The notes under the pieces: generated by a model | Database searches by the model: none | Seen by the model: only the letters and a program-made list of their open reading frames with translations | Told to the model about the DNA's origin: nothing | In this document: positions 47,701 to 51,478 of the stretch, in pieces | How positions within the stretch are numbered: the first letter of the stretch is position 1 | Layout: every line of letters starts with the position of its first letter | Assembly (NCBI GenBank): GCA_903813345.2 | Contig: CAIIXF020000001.1 | Location: forward strand, 61,182,270 to 61,246,269 | Length of the DNA stretch: 64,000 nt | Direction of reading: 5' to 3' | Source: Owenia fusiformis | Taxonomy: Eukaryota; Annelida; Polychaeta; Sabellida; Oweniidae | Translations under genes and position numbers: made by a program

Positions 47701-48056
47701 TGTGTTTTCATTAAGTAGATCTGAATTCCCTTGTTGTTCTGTAAGAATAGTATGATACCACTAAGGAGGAAATAGCCCGGAATTCATAGAATCTAATTCC
47801 ATGTATAGATGAATATCTTGAGGTTCACCTTTACATGCACATAGGTTCATCTATGAATTCTGGGATATTTCCCCCTCTTCCCATTTACAGATTATTAAGT
47901 TTAGCCCGCAGTGAATATTAGACTAAAGGAGATTGGTTGGTACCTTGCAGACTGCCAGCCTTTTGTAAGAGGACTGTGAGTATTCAATTCTACAGCTTTG
48001 AAATGTTCATCTTGGCCAGAAACATGGATAACACGGAATGGTAGTTTTGTTGGCAT
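8670..48056 (-). CDS. CEP104: CEP104, complete multi-exon gene (centrosomal protein of 104 kDa)
   Basis: CEP104 is a microtubule plus-end and ciliary-tip protein; the family works in cilium length and structure and binds tubulin through its TOG domain. The spliced product has 883 residues, or 922 with optional exon 20; the human protein is about 925. In order: N-terminal jelly-roll domain (exons 1-3, MPTKLPFRVIHVSGQDE, ELSSNEKTGFKARELKSV), the SPLDDLAFDMYQD linker and coiled coil (exons 4-6), a Pro-rich disordered region (7-9), the TOG domain (10-15), a Lys/Glu coiled coil (16-18), and tandem zinc fingers (19 and 21, CVFCGEKNEAF and CPLCHLNFPPGEESW). All exon phases agree and no internal stops occur. 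Intron 3 (22.3 kb) and intron 9 host other genes on the opposite strand. The coordinates give the gene extent; exons are listed separately. Confidence 0.95.
9101..9238 (-). CDS. CEP104: CEP104 exon 21 (last zinc finger)
   Basis: Encodes CPLCHLNFPPGEESWKSHLM and KDGCKQNPRRLPALNNK, the C-terminal finger. The acceptor TTTTAG joins exon 19 in frame. Confidence 0.95.
9350..9466 (-). CDS. CEP104: Possible extra cassette exon of CEP104 (exon 20)
   Basis: A phase-symmetric 117-bp stretch with acceptor TTCTCTCAG and weak donor CAA|GTAATA. It would insert 39 residues (ASYIGVIEESKRLEVELISD...) between two zinc fingers. Exon 19 already joins exon 21 in frame without it, as in vertebrate CEP104. It may be a lineage-specific alternative exon, or an alternative terminal exon ending in the TAG at 9324. 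Confidence 0.45.
9542..9789 (-). CDS. CEP104: CEP104 exon 19 (zinc fingers)
   Basis: Encodes CVFCGEKNEAFSDKGLDVHY, CPMLKRCANCKQVVEIAGL and CPRCSEAF...HIKAKSCP, the CEP104 zinc-finger cluster with regular Cys/His spacing. Donor C|GTAAGT. Confidence 0.95.
9883..11437. repeat. 31-bp minisatellite of duplicated 5' splice sites, about 50 units
   Basis: Plus-strand unit TATACATACTTGTCTATGAC followed by TATGGCTGAGA, with some shortened units. On the CEP104 sense strand each unit contains GACAAGTATGTAT, the same sequence as the exon 18 donor. The array makes up nearly all of intron 18 (9790-11416). Confidence 0.95.
11417..11514 (-). CDS. CEP104: CEP104 exon 18, donor inside a 31-bp minisatellite
   Basis: Encodes a Lys-rich linker ending EIEDDLSAIDID before the zinc fingers. 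Its last bases, CTCAGCCATAGACATAGACAA, and the following GTATGTATAT make up one unit of the 31-bp array that fills the intron, so this is the outermost of about 50 similar donors. Confidence 0.9.
11851..11913 (-). CDS. CEP104: CEP104 exon 17
   Basis: 21-codon phase-0 linker exon (TEGAPESTPVADKSKQNNKP). Confidence 0.85.
12318..12407 (-). CDS. CEP104: CEP104 exon 16
   Basis: 30 codons of charged coiled coil (KKKAEEEAKKKEEINALKNQ). Confidence 0.95.
12915..13149 (-). CDS. CEP104: CEP104 exon 15 (TOG end)
   Basis: Contains the signature LPPDDDKTRKNTLYRQLFEA and FDTIDGKPSRSEMK, closing the TOG domain. Confidence 0.95.
13310..13431 (-). CDS. CEP104: CEP104 exon 14 (TOG)
   Basis: Encodes VPHECVKPFKTNIAPRLSQS and the IIESLYKQLGIDN helix. 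Confidence 0.95.
13861..13999 (-). CDS. CEP104: CEP104 exon 13 (TOG)
   Basis: Encodes HKTLPVMLQRSGDTSVRIRN, the TOG repeat with the family RTGDSS-like loop. Confidence 0.95.
14202..14263 (-). CDS. CEP104: CEP104 exon 12 (TOG)
   Basis: Encodes IFKAALKVLEYLMNDFVKDH, a TOG helical repeat. Confidence 0.9.
14711..14863 (-). CDS. CEP104: CEP104 exon 11 (TOG)
   Basis: 51 codons, first TOG helices (KEEGFKELLSQV, RAATYLVIRGLKDNVYG). Confidence 0.95.
15063..15145 (-). CDS. CEP104: CEP104 exon 10
   Basis: Encodes MSEKDQREASLPIDVFGLD, the conserved motif just before the TOG domain. Confidence 0.95.
15597..15663. repeat. 23-bp direct repeat, 3 copies
   Basis: GTGAGGATTGGTAGTGTACA plus TAT, at 15596, 15619 and 15642, in CEP104 intron 9. 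Confidence 0.85.
16245..18530 (+). CDS. Intronless class A GPCR with repeat-bearing ectodomain, nested in CEP104 intron 9
   Basis: A 761-residue single-exon receptor. The start is the first ATG in frame (MDVKMCMVLFTCVLLELATF, signal-peptide-like). Residues about 40-220 hold five copies of a 36-residue repeat (TEVSINTEGPKNLEGS...). Next comes a Cys-containing extracellular segment (about 225-415), then seven hydrophobic helices. Class A features: GNTLTV in TM1, SIDRLVAVSKPMYY at the end of TM3 (DRL in place of DRY), a Cys in ECL2 (LHSCFIS), and LDFSLSFFIYV in place of NPxxY in TM7. It resembles invertebrate peptide (FMRFamide-receptor-like) orphan receptors; the ligand is unknown. It is antisense to CEP104 and intronless, so a retroposed origin or simple intron loss is possible. 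Confidence 0.85.
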   Translation: MDVKMCMVLFTCVLLELATFSVSVLDNETREGSCLEGSMNSEGSKNSKGLMNTDVSINTEGPKNLDGSMKGEALMNTEGLMNREGLMNTEVSINTEGPKNLEGSMKGEALMNTEGLMNSEGLMNTEVSINTEGPKNLEGSMKGEALMNTEGLMNSEGLMNTEVSINTEGPKNLEGSTKEEALMNTEGLMNSEGLMNTEVSINTEGPKNLEGSMKGEALMNYATLSYIPEAVNVTTQSPWLKACVVALTIGGNQGWVEKKLKCRLPLDTVITGYNHEKLMEICLKDHHIEMLDLLAALLIGPHDYENHCTSGKPTFVERTGQNQGRKLNNAKAGDDVSESTAGKATELFVCLYAKDGDLEATVECTLKNETYVNDNIVEKHCPMFTPGSTMWGYIQVEHLGQCINLHSTEGKSSKIESNEQFGTIVIVIDSLLCGVGVVGNTLTVIVMAKANAHPSRVYIICMVASQTVYLLFVLGGRFHAHLAFIGDSYSEMSTQLNPYLCMVLLLTENVSICLVFYLKMVGSIDRLVAVSKPMYYRQTIATGSTRKKIYLAVFGSFIFLVVAFLVQKIVFYKTLGLHSCFISANTVEVMRIYQNLNIGISIILYFIPFTVIILTSSITAIHLFQYRKERQKMLQVPNVNIENKSNRVQALKTFGQRAEVIATIAMLGVVASFTLLIVPSVIMHIYIYSVEDMEKMEFKMVLYIIANSLMMLDFSLSFFIYVATMSQFRSILKKMINLKRIPCKKPDIFSKDSGMNSKSKN
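16411..16900 (+). repeat. 108-bp in-frame coding tandem repeat in the GPCR, about 5 copies
   Basis: The word CGATAAATACAGAGGGCCCA recurs at 16519, 16627, 16735 and 16843 (first, imperfect, at 16411), a strict 108-bp period. Each unit is built of smaller EGLMN / EGSMK sub-repeats. Copies are nearly identical, so expansion is recent or homogenised. Confidence 0.95.
18841..18940. repeat. 20-bp tandem repeat, 5 copies
   Basis: GGCATAAAATGCAACATGTT and variants, in CEP104 intron 9 downstream of the GPCR. Confidence 0.9.
18958..19129 (-). mobile_element. Pogo-like MITE abutting the CEP104 exon 9 donor
   Basis: On the minus strand it starts CAGTACAACCATTCTAATCC directly after TA at intron positions +6/+7. 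Internal blocks (GAACACATGCCAG, a TTCAGTCCCATTTTTTTC segment) match the family. The far end is indistinct. Confidence 0.6.
19137..19189 (-). CDS. CEP104: CEP104 exon 9
   Basis: 53-bp linker exon (KPSEPAYEDEPSPRTDQ). Its donor reads GTGAG, TA, then CAGTACAACC: a MITE end begins at the seventh intron base. Confidence 0.9.
19699..19845. mobile_element. Near full-length pogo/Tigger-like MITE
   Basis: Begins TA-CAGTAGAACCTC and ends GACAGGTTTTACTA-TA, about 147 bp, with inverted ends and TA flanks. Internal text TGTGAACACCTGCCAATCTG is the family signature. Confidence 0.65.
19972..20064 (-). CDS. CEP104: CEP104 exon 8
   Basis: Disordered linker (GGGNPGADEDVSPREVARTP). The acceptor is about 75 bp from the 27-bp minisatellite in intron 7. 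Confidence 0.9.
20140..21400. repeat. 27-bp minisatellite, about 46 copies
   Basis: Unit TATGTAGTACAGCTATTGTA plus GTCAAGG (or GCCAAGG). It lies in CEP104 intron 7, starting about 75 bp from the exon 8 acceptor. The 27-bp period gives a 416-codon open frame of TTIAVLHTL repeats on the CEP104 strand, which I do not regard as a gene. Confidence 0.95.
21750..22420. mobile_element. Possible decayed foldback element
   Basis: The stretch has partially complementary blocks such as GGATATTGAGGTTATCC near 21840 and GGTAATCCCAATATCCTGAA near 22365, and GTGGGCGCATAATA / TAGTGGCGCATACC words. Ends and target duplication could not be fixed. Confidence 0.3.
22539..22708 (-). CDS. CEP104: CEP104 exon 7 (Pro-rich linker)
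   Basis: Low-complexity, Pro-rich (PPYVDLEP, HTPQPPPVADTYASP). Its acceptor TGTAATATTTCAG is itself the end of a roughly 20-bp tandem repeat that fills the adjoining intron. Confidence 0.9.
22709..22916. repeat. About 20-bp tandem repeat at the CEP104 exon 7 acceptor
   Basis: About ten diverged units of AATATTACAAATGCACTCTG. On the minus strand each has the form ATATTTCAG AGTGCATTTGT, so several partial acceptors (TTTCAG, TTCCAG, TTGCAG) lie upstream of the real one. Confidence 0.8.
22984..23234 (+). mobile_element. Short Helitron-like (HINE/pearl-type) element, copy A
   Basis: 5' end ACAAGGCACAGGGTGAACAA then TATTGTACCTAAA. The 3' end has the palindrome GTACCTTTTTTAGGTAC followed by TATAAAA. 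The same layout is seen in copies B (26098) and C (35837). Confidence 0.5.
23291..23446 (-). CDS. CEP104: CEP104 exon 6
   Basis: 52 codons: VGEKLGRYEIEKRQAVENED and YDKAKEKKLQMDEYR, coiled coil. Confidence 0.95.
24052..24107 (-). CDS. CEP104: CEP104 exon 5
   Basis: A 56-bp exon encoding ERFDYAKRLKGAITELQK, coiled coil. Confidence 0.95.
24546..24655 (-). CDS. CEP104: CEP104 exon 4
   Basis: Encodes PDYISPLDDLAFDMYQDKE and IIRKLEKKKQEAV, matching the conserved post-jelly-roll linker and start of the coiled coil. Phase joins exactly to exon 3 across 22 kb. Confidence 0.95.
26098..28396 (+). mobile_element. Helitron-like (HINE/pearl-type) element with 162-bp tandem core, copy B
   Basis: 5' end ACAAGACACAGACGTGAACA and TATCGTACCTAAA; 3' end TTTAGGTACGATAAAAAGG, complementary to the 5' block over 13 bp. 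Molluscan pearl/HINE elements are known to have a core of roughly 160-bp tandem repeats between conserved flanks, as here. No coding capacity. Confidence 0.5.
26170..28380. repeat. 162-bp tandem repeat, about 13 copies
   Basis: GTAGACAAGTCTTGAAAGTG recurs at 26249, 26411, 26573, 26732 and on to 28350 at 159-162 bp spacing. Copies are over 95% alike. In CEP104 intron 3. Confidence 0.95.
28990..30662. repeat. Left arm of a 6.2-kb inverted repeat
   Basis: Starts TACTCAAGGGGCGA and pairs with 33523-35195. Sampled differences are about one per several hundred bases, plus one C-run indel. It includes a five-copy repeat of about 183 bp (starts near 29531, 29713, 29897, 30080, 30265). Confidence 0.9.
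30417..31078. repeat. Nested, diverged foldback inside the large inverted repeat
   Basis: 30417-30710 is complementary to 30868-31078 at roughly 75% (for example TGCATCAATATGTTGCGTTT against its complement near 30890). It is clearly older than the nearly identical outer arms. Confidence 0.7.
32000..32400 (-). pseudogene. Degenerate protein-coding fragment in the inverted-repeat spacer
   Basis: Frame 32190-32375 reads FVIDAMAMTKGKLRL...FGEFWKAIF...SKGAQRIDSILDS. This resembles a domain of unknown function I recall from many uncharacterised invertebrate, often TE-associated, proteins (pattern DGMA..., TFGE..., RIDVVFD). Downstream frames are broken by stops. Family assignment is from memory of the pattern only. 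Confidence 0.35.
32860..33350. mobile_element. Two adjoining pogo-like MITE copies
   Basis: CAGTGAAACCTGTATATCCC at 32856 and the inverse AGAGAGATTTTACTGTA ending near 33342, with the family blocks CTAATCTGAACACTTTTTCC and CCCATTGACTCCTATGTTT. Confidence 0.6.
33523..35195. repeat. Right arm of the 6.2-kb inverted repeat
   Basis: Reverse complement of 28990-30662, ending CGCCCCTTGAGTA. The identical 65-residue reading frame in both arms (29327 plus, 34857 minus) shows how similar the arms are. Confidence 0.9.
35528..35582 (+). CDS. AbfB-domain gene, signal-peptide exon
   Basis: Acceptor TTGTTTCAG at 35527 and donor G|GTAATA. Encodes VLLLATLMFALVKNTQSA, a good signal-peptide core with a small-residue cleavage site. 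It ends in phase 1 and restores GCA with exon A. It lies 3.9 kb upstream and overlaps no recognised repeat. The ATG must be in a further upstream exon. Confidence 0.6.
35528..44125 (+). CDS. Secreted AbfB-domain protein nested in CEP104 intron 3 (gene extent)
   Basis: Five phase-consistent plus-strand exons encode about 453 residues without the start exon. They give a signal peptide, a domain like the AbfB (alpha-L-arabinofuranosidase B-type, beta-trefoil carbohydrate-binding) family, a beta-sandwich-like module (VWRPL...YKLIGKNRI...GDVIGIHTAG), and a Cys-rich C-terminal module (EILDGNLNTC...CIWSCGC). No enzyme catalytic domain is visible, so a lectin-like extracellular role is inferred. It lies antisense inside CEP104. 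Introns carry two copies of a 440-bp repeat and a hAT element. The first exon with the ATG was not found. Confidence 0.75.
35837..37964 (+). mobile_element. Helitron-like element, copy C, with internal duplications
   Basis: 5' ACAAGACACACAGTGATAAA and TATCGCACTTTGAA; 3' TTCAAAGTGCGATAAAAAGG, complementary over 14 bp. The 3' end also forms the hairpin GCACTTT-TTC-AAAGTGC. The interior has a duplication of about 280 bp (36750-37040 and 37530-37810) and many AAAATGGCCGCC and AAGGTCA words. A GC-rich patch (37877-37925) precedes the 3' hairpin. Confidence 0.5.
36275..36312. repeat. Perfect GC-rich hairpin
   Basis: AAGCGCCCCCCG, a 13-base loop, then CGGGGGGCGCTT: a 12-bp perfect stem in otherwise AT-rich DNA inside copy C. 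Confidence 0.9.
38245..38660. mobile_element. Dispersed 430-bp element, copy 1
   Basis: Begins near GACGCGAGTAGGTAGTTACC and ends ATTCGCATCTAG, inverted ends of about 10 bp. It is about 80% like 40268-40705, and shares the block CAGTTTCGCCACCAGGTGGC. Confidence 0.7.
38730..38870. repeat. Imperfect palindrome (MITE-like)
   Basis: TATAATGGTTGATTCCGTAT ... GTGCATATATCATATACTCA ... ATACAGAATCAACCATTATA; stems of about 58 bp with an 18-bp loop. TTATCCCACCCTAA at 38877 and its complement near 39057 may be outer ends of a larger element reaching about 39070. Confidence 0.8.
39448..39873 (+). CDS. AbfB-domain gene, exon A (AbfB-like domain)
   Basis: Acceptor TGATTTCAG, donor CTAG|GTAATA. 142 codons with VELRSRDFPGYLLKPDADNK, SFTLQTGD and the repeated (F/Y)FLK / FxLRH-type strands of a beta-trefoil AbfB domain. 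The residues WTMQSPGLNL and SASFYLG-like NAASFYLG mark internal lobes. Confidence 0.8.
40268..40705. mobile_element. Dispersed 430-bp element, copy 2
   Basis: Begins CAGATGCGAGTTGGTAGTTA and ends ACTCGCATCTAG. Same family and orientation as 38245-38660; the two copies flank exon A of the AbfB gene. Confidence 0.7.
40720..41280. repeat. About 140-bp tandem repeat, 4 copies
   Basis: GGCATCAGCATATAAAATT-type words recur near 40755, 40898, 41028 and 41176, each followed by a GCCATTTTGAAATTCAG block. The 197-codon minus-strand open frame here (FYMLMPRDT repeats) is a product of the repeat. Confidence 0.8.
41830..42066 (+). CDS. AbfB-domain gene, exon B
   Basis: Acceptor TTTTGCAG, donor G|GTAAGT. 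Encodes MGGPVQVYDSAGGLSYMNIY and VLVWRYRARNT...DVWRPL, the first half of a beta-sandwich-like module found in many secreted invertebrate proteins. Confidence 0.8.
42130..42878. mobile_element. Non-autonomous hAT-like element with 8-bp TSD
   Basis: Ends TAGTGGTGTCAA and TTGACACCTCTG, flanked by the exact 8-bp duplication CTGTAGTC (42122-42129 and 42879-42886). Subterminal arrays of GGTTAACCGGTTAACCGG palindromes at both ends. 749 bp, no transposase. In the intron between exons B and C of the AbfB gene. Confidence 0.85.
42890..43075. mobile_element. Pogo-like MITE
   Basis: GGTAAAATTTGTATATCCAC at the left, TGAGAGGTTTTACTTTATA at the right, with family blocks TGTAATCTGAACACC and CTTGAAATGTGAACACCC. 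It directly follows the hAT element. Confidence 0.6.
43292..43522 (+). CDS. AbfB-domain gene, exon C
   Basis: Acceptor TGTTTTTAG, donor A|GTAGGT. Continues the module: YHSYTVPFRETIIFQPGDVI and GIHTAGQSNLGYGSSSDG. Confidence 0.8.
43710..44125 (+). CDS. AbfB-domain gene, last exon
   Basis: Acceptor CTGTTCCAG. Encodes KVEILDGNLNTCVDVKIGTT and a Cys-rich end (CIWSCGCEANICRKG...CEVYIEY) then TAA. The C-terminal CxxxCxC ... LCEV pattern recalls adhesive or lectin-like modules of invertebrate extracellular proteins. An AATAAA lies near 44693. Confidence 0.8.
45460..45545. mobile_element. Pogo-like MITE fragment
   Basis: TA-CAGTTAAACCTGTCTAATCC with GAACACCCATGGGACC; one end only. Confidence 0.6.
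46525..46727. mobile_element. Pogo-like MITE
   Basis: Blocks GTTCAGATTAGACAGGTCAC, CATGGGAGTCAATGGGAGG and the end ATACAGGTTTTACTG-TA. Confidence 0.65.
46782..46905. repeat. Perfect 31-bp inverted repeat with 62-bp loop
   Basis: 46782-46812 (starts TTAGGGGTATTGTAAGTAGT) is exactly complementary to 46875-46905. It lies 60 bp into CEP104 intron 3 and would form a strong hairpin in the pre-mRNA. Confidence 0.95.
46966..47229 (-). CDS. CEP104: CEP104 exon 3
   Basis: Encodes the most conserved jelly-roll stretch (EKTGFKARELKSVHVDAVG and FHKNHVNK-like IHKNHVNKHNLYNQ). Donor GTAAGA opens the 22.3-kb intron 3. Confidence 0.95.
47477..47650 (-). CDS. CEP104: CEP104 exon 2
   Basis: Acceptor CTTTTTCAG; encodes FCLYPQDIVVKLDFRSR and the VATKVEFYVGD strand region of the jelly-roll. 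Donor GTGAGT. Confidence 0.95.
47768..47869. repeat. Inverted repeat in CEP104 intron 1
   Basis: GGAAATAGCCCGGAATTCAT near 47769 pairs, with about two mismatches in 23, with the ATGAATTCTGGGATATTTCC block ending near 47872. Confidence 0.85.
47944..48056 (-). CDS. CEP104: CEP104 exon 1 (coding)
   Basis: Start ATG at 48056 in a CACCATGC context. Encodes MPTKLPFRVIHVSGQDE and GWQSA, the diagnostic N-terminus of the jelly-roll domain. The donor follows ...GCAAG at 47943. Confidence 0.95.
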
Positions 48057-48151
48057 GGTGCTGAAACAAAAAAAAGATAATTGTATTTTTGTATATCATT
48101 CTAGCAGGTGCATTTTCACTGTATGCCTGAGTTCTACCAATATAGACTGAC

Positions 48152-48252
48152 CTTGGGAGGCTCTATAGTTGGGCAAGAGCGAAGGCATATTTCCTGTTAG
48201 AGTGACATAGCTGATCAAAGGTTTGCATGAGATCCCCAGTTTGAAAAATTGT
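48152..48252 (-). other. CEP104: Candidate 5' UTR exon of CEP104
   Basis: An acceptor (TTTGTTTCAG) directly precedes the CACCATG start in coding exon 1, so a non-coding leader exon must exist upstream. This stretch has a similar acceptor (TTTTTGTTTCAG) and a donor (AAG followed by GTCAGT). It has a short upstream reading frame (MQTFDQLCHSN...) closed by TAG. Either this is the leader exon or the leader lies nearer 50-51 kb. Confidence 0.35.
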
Positions 48253-48858
48253 CTGAAACAAAAATGGTGGTCATAAAAAGGGAAACAGATGATTTCAAAT
48301 TTTCAAATTGCTTATCATTCATTAAATAGCAATTATTTTGAACATTTTCTGAAAAATTTAAAGGATTCTATTTGGTGAACTTTCCGAAAGGAAAGTCACA
48401 TTTTCAGAGGGCTGAATAAGCTATTTCATCATGTCTAAGGTCATTCTGGCCATCCCCATTGTGATCCTTTGACGAAAGGTCAAAATAGAACTCTGTTCCG
48501 CAACACCCTGACAATAGTCAAGTCAGATACTGTTGTCACAAATAACAGCCATGGTGTTTTATTCATCAACTGCATGCAACTAGATTAAATGCCTTTGGTA
48601 CAACAATCAATCAAAGTGTCTTTCTACTCATCATTAGTTAAATCTGGTGTACTGTCGATCGTCTACTATAGATCTACAGTCTCTCAGTCTTATTTCTTAT
48701 CTGACAAATGGTGTGGCCTGTGACAAGGTTTAACTTCCGTGCATATTCAACCAACTACTAAATTAAGTGGTAGCACAATTTGGGCCAGCGCTTGTAATTA
48801 TGAATCTGTGATGTTACTCCTTGAATAATAAGATCCAAGCAAAAATAATATAAGAACA

Positions 48859-49730
48859 CAGTGTTCGCGCTAGCCATTTAAATTTTTGAGTCCCAGGGAC
48901 GCAACACATTTAAAAAATGTGAGTCCCGTCTAATTTTTTTTGCGTCCCTCATATTTTGTTATTAAAGTGAAAGTGAAGTGGGCGATAATAGAGTGCTTAC
49001 GCTAAAACGGGATAAAGTGACATATATTGTAATTCTATGCATTCTCCCGATAAATATCTATCATTTGGTCCTTTTCACCCAATTCTTTACTAATGTTATA
49101 CCAAAATTCTCCGAAATGAATGAAAGAAATACTCAAATTAAGAGTTGTTTTCACATTTTACCAACCACCGATCTTCAAGGTCGTGTCAAGGTCACGAACT
49201 TTTTGTTTCTTTTTATAACATATCTCGATCCTTACTCTGACGACTTTTGGATGAAAAACGTTGATCTATCATTAAATAATTATATTGATGTATAACATTA
49301 GATCGGTATCTAACGGTTCCTAGTGGAAGTAAGCTTAACTAAGATTATCGTGAAAAACAAGTCTCAATTCTCAATTTTGAAACTAATGTTTGCGTACAAC
49401 AGATTATCCAGCTTCGGTATACTCCGGAATGACTCGGAGGGCACTAGAGCCAATCAAATGCTGTGTTTCAGACTAGAAACCCGCGAATATACTGAGACAC
49501 TCCGGTAGCCAATCAGATTTGCCGACATAAACATTATTGAGATCAAGGAAGTAGACGATTTGAAAATTGTTCAGAAAATCATGTTTTATCACTTCTACGC
49601 TGCAGTAAAAGTTACCTGATGGTGGTGTAGGATCTTTGCGTCCCAGGGACGTAAGTTATCTCTGATTTTCCCGTCCGACCTCTTGAAATTTCCGTAAAAA
49701 CGAGAAAAAACGGCGTCAACGCGAACACTG
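48859..49730. mobile_element. Non-autonomous hAT-like element
   Basis: Inverted ends CAGTGTTCGCG / CGCGAACACTG. The flanks share AGAACA (6 bp of an expected 8-bp TSD). Subterminal GTCCCAGGGACG palindromes at both ends. 872 bp, no transposase seen. Between CEP104 and DFFB. Confidence 0.7.
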
Positions 49731-49944
49731 AGAACACATCATCCCATTGTGTGATGATAGGGCAAAGGTGTGTAACGTCCATGTGTGATATAATGTCAAC
49801 CCCGGGGATGTCAACATAAGAAATGGGGTAACCTCAACACTTAAAAATTAGAATTTCTGCCAAGTTTGATTTCAACAATAAAAAAAGTCTCATGAAAAAC
49901 ATGGCTTCTACCTTGATTGGAAATTAGATCAGATGAACAACAAG

Positions 49945-50047
49945 GTGTCAAAGTTACCCCACACAGTATGTCAAAGTTACCCCATACATGTATGTCAAAG
50001 CTACCCCACACAGTATGTCTGTACCCCATATGTCAAAGTTACCCCAA
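49945..50047. repeat. About 25-bp repeat, 5 copies
   Basis: ATGTCAAAGTTACCCCACAC and variants. Confidence 0.8.
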
Positions 50048-51099
50048 AATTGAAACAAAATGGCGTCATAGTTATATCCCTTCACTAGGTGTTTTTATAT
50101 TTGTAGGGGGGGGGGGCTACGTGCCTTCATATTATTGTCAAGATTTTTTATTCATGAATGCATAGGGAGGAGGTTAAACCTTACTCGAGTCTCTAGCTTA
50201 CAGCTAGACGAAACTTCATTGATTTCGTATGTACTGTGCTACACGCACCTACACGCACCTAGAACTCATTTTTAATAAATTTTATAAATATTTTTAAGAA
50301 TATTAATCATATTTAGGATGAAGCGTTGCTTGTCTGGATTTAGATATTTCAAAATTTCATTTCGGAGTTTGACACATGGTGAAATTTTCTCGCTGTAGCT
50401 AAAAATGGCTTCCGGTTCTGGACGTGAATAACATTTGAAATTATTCTCGCTTAAAGAAATCAAATATAACAATAGATTCAGACGGGGATGTGAGCTGATG
50501 TTCTTCAAATCTATACATAAAGGTATATTTCATATTATTATGCCATATTTACTGTGCGTGTGACACAATGATTTACAATATTTATAATACTAAGGCAGCT
50601 CAATCTTCCTCCTCAAAGCCGGAATATAGAGAAGGCTTTGGACCGAAGTAAGTTAAACCCAATAACCGCTCCAGCAAAATTCAGATTAAAGAAAGAAAGC
50701 CATATAGACCTATTGGGTTGACCTAATGGATGGATGGGATTGGACAAAAAGTGATGTGAAATGGAATATACAGTTGGGGACATAAATAAATGACAGGTGG
50801 ATTTGCTGAAGTGAGGATTTCCCATGTTAAAAATAAGAGAATTTACAAGAGGCCATACATCAGTGGATGAGATTATATGTATTATTGCCAACAACATCTG
50901 TTTGGGATGATAAAGTCGGAAAATGACAGTACCTGAAGTTGTGGTGATATTCAAGTCTTCATCTGCAATGCTTTAAATAGTCAAACAATGCCCCATTTAA
51001 CAAGAATTATGCAAAATGTAATAAATTTACTTGACAACCGATTTTGTGTACAAAATGGCGATTTGAAATCTCGACTACAGATCACATGATCTTTGAAAT

Positions 51100-51370
51100 A
51101 ATTTGTACATCCCTTATTTTCTTTCAAATAAAGTACATTATAGACCCAAAACAGAAATGAATCAACCGCCTGTCGTAAGTTAACTATGTCAATGTTCATG
51201 TTATATCAGTGAAAATGCTTTTGAATAAGGAGGTTATTCGAGAATATTTGTATTCACGCGAGATTTGTTCAATTTCCGGTTTGGGAATTTTAAAAAGTTA
51301 GATTCCATTTACAATAGTTTTCCTTTTTTCTATTAATTTCTGCTGTATTGAGTATAATGAACAGTGTTAC
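51100..51370. promoter_or_regulatory. Candidate promoter region of DFFB, possibly shared with CEP104
   Basis: Immediately upstream of the DFFB start. It contains an ETS-type word (AATTTCCGGTTTGGG near 51271) and the CpG-bearing TTCACGCGAGAT near 51250 in otherwise CpG-poor DNA. CEP104 is divergent and has an unseen leader exon, so a bidirectional promoter is possible. No transcription start is visible. Confidence 0.3.
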
Positions 51371-51478
51371 ATGAAGCCATACAAAGTTCAAAATTGCAAT
51401 GGCACCAAAAGAGTTGGTGTTGTGGCAAGTGACCTCCATGACCTCATCAAGAAAGGACAACAAAAACTCAAAATCAGA
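51371..51478 (+). CDS. DFFB: DFFB exon 1
   Basis: 36 codons from ATG (MKPYKVQNCNGTKRVGVVAS...KLKIR), first half of CIDE-N. An upstream ATG at 51358 is closed by TGA after five codons, so 51371 is chosen. Donor AGA|GTGAGT. Confidence 0.9.
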
